Notes: a model not told the origin generated them from the letters alone. Shown: positions 45,163-54,431, counted from the first letter of the stretch. The stretch is DNA of 64,000 nt from Flavobacterium cellulosilyticum (GCF_004349355.1 NZ_SMFK01000002.1:434001-498000), one strand, 5' to 3'. Numbers and translations are program-made.

Positions 45163-47289
45163 ATGAAAATCCCCCAAAAATTAGTAATTCTTGGTGCTGT
45201 TTTTTTGTTTGCTTCCCTGCAAACACAAATGGTATCTGCACAAATAAAACCCGTAAAAATGATAAATCCACTTTTGCAAAAAAGCACTTTACAATACCAA
45301 GCACCACAATTTAATTTAATCAAAGATTCCGACTTTAAACCGGCATTTGAACATGGTATAAAAGTTCACGATCAAGAAATTGAAAAAATCGCTAACAATC
45401 TTGCAAAGCCTACATTCGAAAACACAGTTTTGGCCCTTGAAATTTCTGGACAGGATTTTAAAAGAGCTAAAATGATTTTCGAAAACTTAACAAGTGCTAA
45501 TAAGAATCCTACTTTGCAAGCAATAGAAGAGGAATATGCCCCAATATTTGCAGCACACGAGGATAAAATGTACCTAAACAGAAAATTGTTCTTGCGTTTT
45601 GAAGCCTTGGAATTAAATACTTTAGAAGGAGAAGATTTAAAGTTAACTGAATATTATTTGCAGAAATTTGAATTAGCGGGAGCCAATTTATCCGCTGAGG
45701 ATAAAGATAAAATGAAAAAAATCAACGGAGAACTAGCCGTTTTAAGTACAGCTTATACCAATAAACTTTTGGTCGCTCGAAAAAAAGGAGCCGTTTTATT
45801 TGATAATATAAAGGACTTAGAAGGTTTAAGTACCGATGAAATTGCAGCTGCCAAAAGAAACGCAACTGAGTCGGGACAAGACGGAAAATATTTGATCGCT
45901 TTATTAAACACTACCCAACAACCTTTATTGCAAGATTTAATTAACCGAGCAAGTAGAGAAAAAATATACAAAGCATCATGGTATCGTGCCGAAAAAGCGG
46001 ATGATGGTGATACTCGCGAAATAATAGAGAAAATCGTCCGATTGCGTTTGCAAAAAGCCCAATTAATGGGCAAGAAAAATTTTGCTGAATGGAAATTGCA
46101 AGATCAAATGGCCAAAACGCCATCACCTGCAATGGATTTATTGGTAAAAATTGCTGCTCCTGCCGTTGCAAAAGCCAAAATTGAAGCCAAAGAAATCCAA
46201 GATTTAATCGATGCCCAAAAGGGGGATTTCAAATTAGAACCTTGGGATTGGAATTTTTACTCCGAGCAAGTTCGTAAAATGAAATACGATCTAGACCAGA
46301 ACGAAATCAAGCCTTATTTTGAAGTAGCCACGGTTTTAGAAAAAGGAGTTTTTTATGCAGCCAAACAAATGTATGGCATCACATTCAAAAAACGATCTGA
46401 CTTGCCAGTATATCATCCGGATGTAAAAGTATACGAAGTATTTGATAACGACGGAAAATCGATGGCAATTTATTATTTAGATTTTTACACTCGTGACAAT
46501 AAAAACGGAGGCGCTTGGATGAATAATATGGTCAATCAGTCCCATTATTTAAATCAAAAACCAGTCATAGTCAATGTGTTCAATTTCTCAAAACCAGCAA
46601 AAGGAAAACCTTCCTTAATTAGTACAGATGACGTAATTACCATGTTTCATGAATTCGGACATACTTTGCACGGATTGTTTGCCAACCAAAAATACGCATC
46701 AATTTCAGGAACTTCAGTGCCAAGAGATTATGTAGAGTTCCCATCTCAAATCAACGAACACGCCGCATTTGATCCCGCAATTCTAAAAAATTATGCAGTA
46801 CATTATCTAACCAAAAAACCTATTCCGCAAGAATTGGTAAACAAATTCAAAAAAGCCGAAACATTCAACAAAGGCTATGACGTAACCGAAATATTAGCAG
46901 CTTCAGTCTTAGATATGGCTTGGCATACTGTAGAAAACGAATCCGATTTCAAGCCTACATTAATCTTCGAAAAAGAAGCCTTAGAAAAATATGGTTTGCT
47001 AGTAAACGAAGTGCCGCCAAGATACCATACTCCCTACTTTGCTCACATCTGGGGAGGTGAATATTCTGCAGGTTATTACGCCTACACTTGGTCTAAAACC
47101 TTAGATTATAATGTCTATGACTGGATGATGGCCAATGGTGGAATGACCCGAAAAAATTGCGACCTATTTCGAAAATACATACTTTCTGTTGGAAACAGCG
47201 TCGATTTAAACGAAGCTTTCGAAAATCTAGTGGGGCACAAAATGGAAATCGAACCTTATTTAAAAAATTCAGGACTTCTAGAAAAATAA
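45163..47289 (+). CDS. dcp: M3-family peptidyl-dipeptidase (Dcp-like)
   Basis: 708 residues with a signal peptide (about 1-27, ending VSAQ), so exported. The zinc site is FHEFGHTLHGLFANQ (HEFGH, with the distal glutamate in YVEFPSQINEH), characteristic of M3 metallopeptidases. GGEYSAGYYAYTWSKTLDYNVY near the C-terminus is typical of Dcp. It removes C-terminal dipeptides from peptides in the periplasm. Single-gene unit with a terminator at 47362. Confidence 0.94.
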   Translation: MKIPQKLVILGAVFLFASLQTQMVSAQIKPVKMINPLLQKSTLQYQAPQFNLIKDSDFKPAFEHGIKVHDQEIEKIANNLAKPTFENTVLALEISGQDFKRAKMIFENLTSANKNPTLQAIEEEYAPIFAAHEDKMYLNRKLFLRFEALELNTLEGEDLKLTEYYLQKFELAGANLSAEDKDKMKKINGELAVLSTAYTNKLLVARKKGAVLFDNIKDLEGLSTDEIAAAKRNATESGQDGKYLIALLNTTQQPLLQDLINRASREKIYKASWYRAEKADDGDTREIIEKIVRLRLQKAQLMGKKNFAEWKLQDQMAKTPSPAMDLLVKIAAPAVAKAKIEAKEIQDLIDAQKGDFKLEPWDWNFYSEQVRKMKYDLDQNEIKPYFEVATVLEKGVFYAAKQMYGITFKKRSDLPVYHPDVKVYEVFDNDGKSMAIYYLDFYTRDNKNGGAWMNNMVNQSHYLNQKPVIVNVFNFSKPAKGKPSLISTDDVITMFHEFGHTLHGLFANQKYASISGTSVPRDYVEFPSQINEHAAFDPAILKNYAVHYLTKKPIPQELVNKFKKAETFNKGYDVTEILAASVLDMAWHTVENESDFKPTLIFEKEALEKYGLLVNEVPPRYHTPYFAHIWGGEYSAGYYAYTWSKTLDYNVYDWMMANGGMTRKNCDLFRKYILSVGNSVDLNEAFENLVGHKMEIEPYLKNSGLLEK

Positions 47290-47361
47290 AGACATTGTTA
47301 CATCGAGCGCATCATCCTGAGCCTAGTCGTAGGACGAGATGCAATTAGATTATTTCACAAA

Positions 47362-47397
47362 AAATGACATTCAAGCAATTGAGTGTCATTTTTTTTT
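47362..47397 (+). terminator. Terminator of dcp
   Basis: AAATGACATTCA pairs with TGAGTGTCATTT (one mismatch), followed by T8. It lies 73 bases beyond the dcp stop. The interval before it holds a degenerate ATCGAGCGCA repeat fragment. Confidence 0.82.
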
Positions 47398-47908
47398 AGA
47401 AGCTAATCCAGCACTACATTACAATCTTGCGTGCTAAAAATGGTTTTTTCTACGTCCCAAAAGGAGCTTCCTTTGGTCGCTCTTTTAGGACAAGAAAAAA
47501 TCCATTTTAGTCCACAAGGATTTTTATTTCGATCTGGGCTAAATGTTGCTTTTCAACAAATTATATTTTTATTGTTTTTAATCTTTAGTACTATAAATAG
47601 TATGTTTTGTTCTAATTATTTATTACTAATTTTTAAAATTGAAAACTTGCTTAAATTGTGCGCCGTGCTCGTGAACAAAAACAAACGAATTAAATTATAA
47701 TTTTGTAATAGCCAAAAGCGAAACCGTATCGTCCAATTTCATATAGTTAGGTTTTTTGTGTCATTTCGACGAAGGAGAAATCTCATTAGTTGCTCACGTT
47801 ATGTGATTTCTCCTTCAAGGAAATGACACATTAGAGAATGTTTATTCCTAACATAGAGACATTATGTTCTCACAATTAATAGAATAGTTAAACACAAACG
47901 AAATTGCA
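47398..47908. other. Gene-free stretch with repeat debris
   Basis: About 510 bases. An 89-codon frame at 47431-47700 has no protein-like features and includes repeat-like phrases (GGAGCTTCCTTTGGTCGCTC). The only clear structure is the palindrome at 47757-47830. Confidence 0.5.
47757..47830. repeat. Palindromic repeat TGTGTCATTTCGACGAAGG...
   Basis: TGTGTCATTT followed by GAAGGAGAAATC pairs with GATTTCTCCTTC followed by AAATGACACA across a short centre. The TCATTTCGACGAAGGAGAAATCTC phrase recurs between genes in Flavobacterium genomes that I know of. Confidence 0.72.
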
Positions 47909-48304
47909 ATGGAACTAAAACCAATACCAACAGAAATTACAAACAAAATAGCCAAGCAATTGGGATTGACATTTGTTCCTGAAAAAGAAGCTGAAGGCAA
48001 TGTTTGCATGGCAAATAGTAATGAAGTTCGCCCAGAATTCAGAGAAATATTTTCTACAATAGACCTACTCGATTATATTTATGCCGCCTTGCATTCGCCA
48101 ACGAACCAAGAAAAAAACAAGGAAATAGCAAATTCTGATTACATAAAAATTTCATTTCCAAAAGACACCAAAACTTTTTGGGAATCAGTAGCATTAGGTT
48201 CGAAAGTCAGACAAAAGCATTTAGTGGATAACCCAATAGATGAAAACTACTTCACAGAATTCACTGTTGATGGTGCATATATTGTTGTAAAACAAAGTTT
48301 TTAA
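47909..48304 (+). pseudogene. Orphan C-terminal fragment of a type ISP (LlaBIII-like) restriction-modification enzyme
   Basis: 131 residues from an ATG. The peptide contains EITNKIAKQLGLTFVPEKE, TIDLLDYIYAALHSPTNQ and SFPKDTKTFWESVALG followed by KVRQKHL. This matches the tail of single-chain type ISP enzymes (usual pattern DLLDYIYAVLHSPTYREKYKE...FPRVPYP...F..L..LG..LR..HL). The complete proteins exceed 900 residues and carry nuclease, helicase and methylase domains, none of which is present. It is best seen as a remnant with a fortuitous start, though expression as a small protein is not excluded. Confidence 0.65.
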
Positions 48305-48535
48305 ATTTCGTTCCTTCGAAGTGGAATTGAGAGCATGTTTACAAGAATATAAAGCAATTATTTTATTATTTATTGCAACTGGCTATCTCAACCAAGATTT
48401 CCTTAAAAAGGAAATAATAATATGCAGGAAAATTTCCCTTTTACTTTTTATTTGAAGTAAAACAGGTAATTTAAAATCCAAATAATTATGCTCTAAGGTA
48501 TTAGTATATAATCTATTATGTGTTTTTTTATTTGA

Positions 48536-48769
48536 GTTAAGGTTTGTTTTAGTATCTTTAATAGCTTTTTTAAACCAATTTTTTTCGTCTTTATTTTAGT
48601 GTCATCCGCAAATGTAGGAGAGACTTTGAGAGTATTTTCTACCGATAATAATCGAAAATTAATAGTTTGTTCTGAAATTAATAAACAATTGACATTACCT
48701 AAAAATAAAATGTGGAAACCAGCTACCACTCCAAAAAAACGGGGCGCTACCGAAAAGCCAAACGAGTAG
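48536..48769 (+). other. Open frame without ATG, possible small exported peptide or remnant
   Basis: An open frame ending at TAG 48767-48769. It reads a hydrophobic stretch (FFKPIFFVFILVSSANVG, signal-like) followed by LRVFSTDNNRKLIVCSEINK and a basic C-terminus ending KRGATEKPNE. The composition looks protein-like, but there is no ATG before an upstream stop at 48533. It lies 19 bases before the NmrA-like gene. Not recognised; possibly a truncated gene. Confidence 0.25.
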
Positions 48770-48787
48770 GAAATTAATTTTTTAAAA

Positions 48788-49738
48788 ATGGAAAGAAATA
48801 AAATTATTACTGTATTTGGTGCTACAGGGGCACAGGGTGGTGGACTCGTAAGAGCAATTTTGGCCGATAGTAATTCAGAATTTAAAGTGCGGGCTGTAAC
48901 CAGAGATGCAAATTCTGCTAAGGCAAAGGCTTTGGCCCAATTAGGTGCGGAAGTTGTAGTAGCCGACATTGATGATGTAGACAGTATTAAAAAAGCTTTA
49001 GATGGTGCCTATGGAGCCTATTTTGTCACTTTTTTTTGGGAACATTTTTCAGCAGAAAAAGAAATTCAGGAAGTAATCAACTTTATTCAAGCTGCAAAAG
49101 AAATCAATTTACAGCACATTATTTGGTCAACTTTAGAAGATACCCGAAATTGGGTACCCTTAGATGACAACAGAATGCCAACCTTACAAGGAAAATACAA
49201 AGTGCCTCATTTTGATGGGAAAGGTGCTGCGGATAAACTTTTTGTTGAAACGGACTTAGCAGTAACTTTTTTAAGAACTTCATTTTATTGGGATAATTTC
49301 ATCTATTTTGGAATGGGACCTAAAAAAGGAGATGATGGAAAGTACTATATTGTATTTCCAATGGATGATAAAAAATTAGCAGGAATGGCAGCAGAAGATA
49401 TTGGCAAATGTGCTTATGGAATATTCAAAAAAGGCAAAGCGGTAATCGGAAAAACAATTGGTGTCGTAGGTGAAAAGTTAAATGGAAATGAAATGGCAGC
49501 AAAATTTTCTTCAGCTTTGAATAAAAATGTAACTTATAATAATGTAAGCCCTGATACGTTTCGCAATTTTGGATTTCCTGGAGCCGATGATTTGGGTAAC
49601 ATGTTTCAGTTTAAACGAGATTTTAATGAAGACTTTAATGGTAATCGAAATGAAGATTTTTCAAAAGAGTTAAACCCAGAATTGCAAAGCTTTGATAAAT
49701 GGCTTTCATTAAATGTTTCGCGCATTCCCTTAGATTAA
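48788..49738 (+). CDS. NmrA-family NAD(P)-binding protein
   Basis: 316 residues. An atypical short-chain dehydrogenase Rossmann fold with VFGATGAQGGGLVRAIL at the N-terminus and VRAVTRDANS for the nucleotide ribose. The middle WSTLEDTRNWVP and PHFDGKGAADKLF are typical of NmrA/HSCARG-like proteins, which sense NADPH or reduce quinones. The catalytic Tyr-x3-Lys of classical SDRs is not obvious, in keeping with a sensor or redox-binding role. Neighbours are gene remnants, giving no functional context. Confidence 0.88.
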   Translation: MERNKIITVFGATGAQGGGLVRAILADSNSEFKVRAVTRDANSAKAKALAQLGAEVVVADIDDVDSIKKALDGAYGAYFVTFFWEHFSAEKEIQEVINFIQAAKEINLQHIIWSTLEDTRNWVPLDDNRMPTLQGKYKVPHFDGKGAADKLFVETDLAVTFLRTSFYWDNFIYFGMGPKKGDDGKYYIVFPMDDKKLAGMAAEDIGKCAYGIFKKGKAVIGKTIGVVGEKLNGNEMAAKFSSALNKNVTYNNVSPDTFRNFGFPGADDLGNMFQFKRDFNEDFNGNRNEDFSKELNPELQSFDKWLSLNVSRIPLD

Positions 49739-49739
49739 A

Positions 49740-49850
49740 ATGAATCCGAGCACAATATTGAATATGAAAATAAAATTTTCACTTGAAATGGTTCGTCAAT
49801 TGCATGCAAAATTAAATATTACAATTGATGTACTTATTCAAACGTATTAA
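49740..49850 (+). pseudogene. C-terminal remnant of a HigA-type antitoxin
   Basis: A 36-codon frame ending FSLEMVRQLHAKLNITIDVL then IQTY. It closely follows the end of HigA-like XRE antitoxins (typical LSLEMIRKLHEGLNIPxEVLIQ.Y). The DNA-binding helix-turn-helix and the toxin gene are missing. It begins one base after the NmrA stop. It is a short match, so the call is moderate. Confidence 0.55.
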
Positions 49851-50003
49851 AATTGCAGACATACCTTTAGGATAAATTATAATTTGCTAAGTTATATAGC
49901 ACAGCAACTCTTTCTGTGCCTGTTAAAACCTTCCTAATGTTTTTTCAGGCCATTTCATTATGTCTAAATTTACCACAAATGAAAAATATTTAAATAAATA
50001 AGC

Positions 50004-50999
50004 ATGAAATTCAAATTTCTATTAGTACTTTTTTTGGGAACAATGACCTCTATTGCACAGCAAGAACAGTTAAAATGGTTGGATATCAATCTAAGTAATT
50101 ATGAGTATCCTTATCCAGTACAATTTATCACTTTAAAAATCCAACAGCAAGAACTCCAAATGGAGTATATGGATGTGAAACCAGACAATTATAACGGAAA
50201 GAATATTGTCTTGCTGCACGGTAAAAATTTCAACGGAGCCTATTGGAAAACTACAATTGAAGGGTTGACTAAAAAAGGGTTCAGAGTAATTGTACCTGAC
50301 CAAATAGGATTTGGAAAATCATCAAAACCGGATGATTTACAATATACTTTTCAGCAACTTGCGCAAAACACCAAACAAATATTAGATACTTTGGGTATTG
50401 CTAAAACTGCGGTTTTAGGACATTCAATGGGTGGAATGATAGCCACTCGTTTTGCATTGATGTATCCTGAAGTTACAGAGAAATTGATTCTAGAAAACCC
50501 AATTGGTTTAGAAGATTGGAAACTTAAAGTACCTTATCAAAATGTGGATTGGTGGTATAAAATCGAACTAAATCAAAGTTACGAAAAAATAAAAAAATAC
50601 CAATTAGACAGTTATTATGACGGAAAATGGAAGCCAGAATACGACCAATGGGTGAACCTTTTGGCAGGATGGACCTTGAATTCTGATTTTAAAAAAATAG
50701 CATGGAATTCGGCTTTGACCTATGATATGATTTTTACCCAACCCGTATGTTATGAATTTCAAAACATTCAATCGCCAACCCTTTTAATAATTGGGACAAG
50801 AGATAGAACTGCTTTAGGAAAACCATTAGTAACTGAGGAAGTTAGAAAAACAATGGGGTTGTATGCAGTTTTAGGTAAAGAAACACAAAAGAAAATACCA
50901 AATTCAAAATTGGTCGAAATCCCTAATATTGGTCACATGCCGCACATAGAAAGTTTTGACAAATTCTTACAAACGCTTTTGGATTTTCTAGAAAAGTAA
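50004..50999 (+). CDS. Secreted alpha/beta-fold hydrolase
   Basis: 331 residues with a signal peptide (about 1-18). The fold elements are NIVLLHGKNFNGAYW (oxyanion HG), VPDQIGFGKSSKP, the nucleophile elbow LGHSMGGMIATR (serine near 144), a late acid in IIGTRDRTALG, and the catalytic histidine in NIGHMPHIE. All triad positions are present. It resembles epoxide-hydrolase/esterase-type members; the substrate is unknown. No operon partner; 153 bases after the HigA remnant. Confidence 0.9.
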   Translation: MKFKFLLVLFLGTMTSIAQQEQLKWLDINLSNYEYPYPVQFITLKIQQQELQMEYMDVKPDNYNGKNIVLLHGKNFNGAYWKTTIEGLTKKGFRVIVPDQIGFGKSSKPDDLQYTFQQLAQNTKQILDTLGIAKTAVLGHSMGGMIATRFALMYPEVTEKLILENPIGLEDWKLKVPYQNVDWWYKIELNQSYEKIKKYQLDSYYDGKWKPEYDQWVNLLAGWTLNSDFKKIAWNSALTYDMIFTQPVCYEFQNIQSPTLLIIGTRDRTALGKPLVTEEVRKTMGLYAVLGKETQKKIPNSKLVEIPNIGHMPHIESFDKFLQTLLDFLEK

Positions 51000-51059
51000 T
51001 AATAGAACCATTTTAAAAATGGAAATTCGTATTAATTATGAAGGGATAAAATTTATTCG

Positions 51060-51067
51060 TAAATTTG
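51060..51067 (+). promoter_or_regulatory. -7 element of the PPIase gene (TAAATTTG)
   Basis: Perfect TAnnTTTG, 24 bases before the ATG. Confidence 0.5.
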
Positions 51068-51090
51068 CACCTCAATAAAAAACAATAAAA

Positions 51091-52023
51091 ATGGAAAACG
51101 GAATATACGCTAAATTCAACACTTCAAAAGGAGCGATTTTAGTAAAACTAACACACGATTTAACGCCTGGAACTGTTGGAAACTTTGTAGCTCTTGCAGA
51201 AGGAAACATGGAAAACAAGATCAAACCTCAAGGACAAAAATTCTATGATGGTTTAAATTTTCATAGAGTAATTCCAAATTTCATGATTCAAGGAGGTTGT
51301 CCTCAAGGAACAGGAACTGGAGATCCAGGATACAAATTTGATGATGAATTTCACCAAGATTTGCGTCATGATACCCCAGGAGTTTTGTCTATGGCAAATT
51401 CAGGTCCCGGTTCAAACGGATCTCAATTTTTCATCACACACGTGGCTACACCATGGCTAGATGACAAACACACAGTTTTTGGAAACGTAATTGAAGGTCA
51501 AGATGTTGTTGATGCAATTGAGCAAGCAGATAAATTAGAAACTCTTGAAATCATTAGAGTGGGTGAAGAAGCTAAAAACTGGAATGCAATTGAAGCATTC
51601 GTAGGTTTAAAAGGGGGCCGTTTGAAAAAACAAGCCGCTTTGAAAGAAGAATCGGAAGCTAAAATGGAAAAATTGGCTGCTGGTTTTGAAAAAACAGAAA
51701 GCGGTTTGCGTTACCAATTCATTCAAAAAGGAGAAGGAAAACAAGCGGAAGCTGGAAAAACAGTATCAGTTCACTACGAAGGTTCATTAGAAAGCGGAAA
51801 AGTTTTTGATTCTTCATATCCAAGAAAAAAACCAATCGAATTCAAACTAGGAATTGGTCAAGTAATCGAAGGCTGGGACGAAGGTATTGCTTTGTTGAAA
51901 GTGGGAGATAAAGCGCGTTTTGTGATCCCTTCTGACTTAGGGTACGGACCTGCAGGTGCTGGAGGAGTAATTCCACCAAATGCTACCTTGATTTTTGACG
52001 TTGAATTAATGGACGTTAAATAG
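51091..52023 (+). CDS. Dual-family immunophilin: cyclophilin fused to FKBP
   Basis: 310 residues. The N-terminal half (about 1-150) is a cyclophilin with FHRVIPNFMIQGGCPQGTG, MANSGPGSNGSQFFIT and WLDDKHTVFG. A helical linker (about 155-200) leads to an FKBP domain (about 205-310) with VHYEGSLESGKVFDSS, IEGWDEGIALLKVGDKARFV and GAGGVIPPNATLIFDVEL. Both active sites look intact, so it should be a cytoplasmic peptidyl-prolyl isomerase/chaperone with two catalytic centres. Such fusions are known from a few groups including Flavobacterium. No signal peptide. Confidence 0.96.
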   Translation: MENGIYAKFNTSKGAILVKLTHDLTPGTVGNFVALAEGNMENKIKPQGQKFYDGLNFHRVIPNFMIQGGCPQGTGTGDPGYKFDDEFHQDLRHDTPGVLSMANSGPGSNGSQFFITHVATPWLDDKHTVFGNVIEGQDVVDAIEQADKLETLEIIRVGEEAKNWNAIEAFVGLKGGRLKKQAALKEESEAKMEKLAAGFEKTESGLRYQFIQKGEGKQAEAGKTVSVHYEGSLESGKVFDSSYPRKKPIEFKLGIGQVIEGWDEGIALLKVGDKARFVIPSDLGYGPAGAGGVIPPNATLIFDVELMDVK

Positions 52024-52074
52024 AGTATTCAGTGATCAGTTTATAGTGATCAGTGAATGTTAGAGTATAAAATG

Positions 52075-52110
52075 AAAATGCCTCAAAATTAGTTTTTGAG
52101 GCATTTTTTT
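52075..52110. terminator. Bidirectional terminator between PPIase and thioredoxin-like genes
   Basis: AAAATGCCTCAAAA pairs with TTTTGAGGCATTTT around a TTAG-type loop and is followed by T7. It serves the two convergent genes. Confidence 0.9.
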
Positions 52111-52132
52111 ATGTAAACCTGTAACTCACAAC

Positions 52133-52693
52133 TCACTTTTTCCACTTAATATTACACCCAATACTTGGTTTCTGGTTGGGATTTATGATTCGATTATATA
52201 TCACACCATCAATGGCGCCACGCAAATCACTTCCGCTTATAGAAATGCCGTTTCCCGGTCTGCTATCATCCAATTGTCCGCGATAAGCCAATTTGTTTTG
52301 ATTGTCGAACAAAAAGAAATCAGGAGTACAAGTAGCGTTATAGGCTTTGGCTACTTGCTGAGTTTCATCATATAGATAGGGAAATTCAAAGCTATTTTCG
52401 AACGCAAATTCAGTCATTAATTTTGGAGAATCCTGAGGGAAATTCACAATGTCATTACTCGAAATCGCGACAACTCCAAGACCTTGTACTCTGTAATCAT
52501 TGGCGATACGAACTATTTCTTCAACAACATGAATCACAAACGGACAGTGATTGCAAATAAACATAACGAGTGTTCCCTTTTCTCCTTTTATATCCGCAAA
52601 AGAAAAATTAGTGTCATCTGAATTGGTGTCTTTCAAATAAAATTCAGGAGCAGTAGTTCCAAGCGCAAGCATATTAGAAGGTGTTTCAGACAT
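52133..52693 (-). CDS. Redoxin/AhpC-TSA-type thioredoxin-fold protein
   Basis: 186 residues, no signal peptide. A peroxiredoxin-like thioredoxin fold with PEFYLKDTNSDD at the start, VMFICNHCPFVIHV carrying a CNHC active site, VVAISSNDIVNFPQDSP, and FFLFDNQNKLAYRGQLDDSRPG. This matches the cytosolic thioredoxin-family proteins of Bacteroidota that reduce unknown partners. The CxxC followed by PF differs from the usual WCGPC, so reductase and not peroxidase activity is likely. Confidence 0.87.
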   Translation of the reverse strand: MSETPSNMLALGTTAPEFYLKDTNSDDTNFSFADIKGEKGTLVMFICNHCPFVIHVVEEIVRIANDYRVQGLGVVAISSNDIVNFPQDSPKLMTEFAFENSFEFPYLYDETQQVAKAYNATCTPDFFLFDNQNKLAYRGQLDDSRPGNGISISGSDLRGAIDGVIYNRIINPNQKPSIGCNIKWKK

Positions 52694-52777
52694 TTTTAAT
52701 TGATTAAATAATATACCGTTAAAGTTAACGAAAAAAGAAGATTAATTGTATTGAATCTCGATTTGATTTAAAAATTG

Positions 52778-52785
52778 TATTTTTG
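52778..52785 (+). promoter_or_regulatory. -7 element of the SulP gene (TATTTTTG)
   Basis: Perfect TAnnTTTG, 27 bases before the ATG at 52813. Its presence rules out a longer frame beginning at 52783. Confidence 0.55.
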
Positions 52786-52812
52786 CAAACTTCTAAAATA
52801 AACCAAAACTCA

Positions 52813-54345
52813 ATGAAGCAGTATCTAAATTTATTCGATTTCAGTCAAAAAGTAAATTACAAAATCGAGATTTTAGCAGGACTTACTGTAGCGATGACTA
52901 TGATCCCAGAATCACTTTCATTTGCGATTTTGGCTGGTTTTCCTCCTTTAGTTGGGTTATATGCCGCATTTATAATGGGATTAGTTACGGCTATTTTTGG
53001 TGGTAGACCTGGATTAGTTTCTGGTGGAGCAGGGGCAACTGTAGTTGTTTTGATTGCCTTAATGAAATCAAACGGATTAGATTATGTTTTTGCCGCAGTT
53101 GCATTGGCAGGTGTTATTCAAATATTGGTGGGTCTATTTAAATTAGGTAAATTTATTCGTTTAGTGCCACAACCCGTGATGTACGGTTTTGTAAACGGAT
53201 TGGCGGTTATTATTTTCATGTCACAAATAGAGCAATTCAAGACCGTTGTCAATGGAGAAAGTGTTTGGCTTTCGGGAAGTCCATTGTATATTATGGTAGG
53301 ATTGGTAGTGTTGACTATTGCTGTGGTTTTAGGTTTTCCTAAAATTTCAAAAGCAGTTCCAGCTTCTTTAGTGGCAATTATAGTTGTTTTTATTATTGTT
53401 TTAGGTTTGGGGATCAATACCAAAACAGTTAGCGATATAGCTAGTGTAAGCGGTGGTTTTCCGCCCCTTCATATTCCAAATATTCCATTAACATTCGAAA
53501 CATTGCAAATAATTTTCCCTTATGCCTTGATTATGGCAGGAGTGGGATTGACTGAAGGTTTGTTGACCTTGAATCTAGTAGATGAAATTACCGAAACCAA
53601 AGGGAATAGCAATAGAGAATGTATCGCTCAAGGTGGCGCAAACATCTTAAACGGATTTTTCTTCGGGATGGGTGGTTGTCCTATGATTGCACAAACATTG
53701 GTCAATCTTTCGGCGGGTTCTAGAGCGCGTTTGTCAGGTATAATTGCAGCGATTACAATTCTTATGATTATTCTTTTTGGTGGACCTATAATCGAACAAT
53801 TACCCATTGCCGCTTTAGTTGGAGTAATGATAATGGTTTCTATAGGAACGTTTGAATGGGCGAGTTTCCGTATTTTTAATAAAATGCCAAGACACGATAT
53901 TTTTGTTTTAGTAGTGGTTGCTCTCATTACAATCGTCTTGCATAATTTGGCTTTGGCTGTGTTGATAGGAGTAATTATTTCGGCTTTGGTTTTTGCTTGG
54001 GAAAGTGCCAAACGAATTCGCTCTCGCAAATATATAGATGAGAAAGGGGTGAAGCATTACGAAATTTTCGGTCCACTTTTCTTTGGTTCCACTACCACTT
54101 TTGGAGAAAAATTTGATATTGCAAACGATCCGGATGAGGTAATCATCGATTTTAAAGAAAGCCGAATTATGGATATGAGTGCTATCGAAGCCGTGAATAA
54201 AATCACTGAGCGCTACGCCAAAGTCAATAAAAAAATTCATTTGCGTCATCTAAGCTCTAATTGTCGTCAGCTGTTGCACAATGCCGACGAGATTATCGAA
54301 GTAAATATTATGGAAGATCCTACCTATAAAGTAATGGCCGATTAA
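52813..54345 (+). CDS. SulP-family anion transporter with STAS domain
   Basis: 510 residues from MKQYLNLFDF. About 11-12 membrane helices make up the SulP/SLC26 transport domain with signature AGLTVAMTMIPESLSFAILAG and PPLVGLYAAFIMGL. A C-terminal STAS domain (about 410-510) carries IIDFKESRIMDMSAIEAVNKI. The family imports sulfate, bicarbonate or dicarboxylates; no linked carbonic anhydrase or sulfate gene lies here, so the substrate is unknown. Own promoter; no operon partner. Confidence 0.93.
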   Translation: MKQYLNLFDFSQKVNYKIEILAGLTVAMTMIPESLSFAILAGFPPLVGLYAAFIMGLVTAIFGGRPGLVSGGAGATVVVLIALMKSNGLDYVFAAVALAGVIQILVGLFKLGKFIRLVPQPVMYGFVNGLAVIIFMSQIEQFKTVVNGESVWLSGSPLYIMVGLVVLTIAVVLGFPKISKAVPASLVAIIVVFIIVLGLGINTKTVSDIASVSGGFPPLHIPNIPLTFETLQIIFPYALIMAGVGLTEGLLTLNLVDEITETKGNSNRECIAQGGANILNGFFFGMGGCPMIAQTLVNLSAGSRARLSGIIAAITILMIILFGGPIIEQLPIAALVGVMIMVSIGTFEWASFRIFNKMPRHDIFVLVVVALITIVLHNLALAVLIGVIISALVFAWESAKRIRSRKYIDEKGVKHYEIFGPLFFGSTTTFGEKFDIANDPDEVIIDFKESRIMDMSAIEAVNKITERYAKVNKKIHLRHLSSNCRQLLHNADEIIEVNIMEDPTYKVMAD

Positions 54346-54415
54346 TTTAATATCAGGCTTCTCAGGGCAATTTAAGGAGTATATTAAAAATAAATGTTAA
54401 ACTACTTTCCTATAT

Positions 54416-54431
54416 CAAAGCGATTGCTTAG
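54416..54431. promoter_or_regulatory. Putative TetR operator O1 (CAAAGCGATTGCTTAG)
   Basis: A 16-base site matching 14 of 16 positions of the perfect palindrome at 55038-55053. It overlaps the -7 element TAGTTTTG at 54429-54436, 37 to 22 bases ahead of the tetR ATG, where a bound repressor would block its own promoter. Confidence 0.7.

Noticed and set aside
47431..47700. 89-codon plus-strand frame
   Set aside because: Contains repeat phrases and a long hydrophobic low-complexity section; no family resemblance.
48493..48969. 158-codon minus-strand frame overlapping the NmrA start
   Set aside because: Antisense to the well-supported NmrA Rossmann motif; coding quality is on the other strand.
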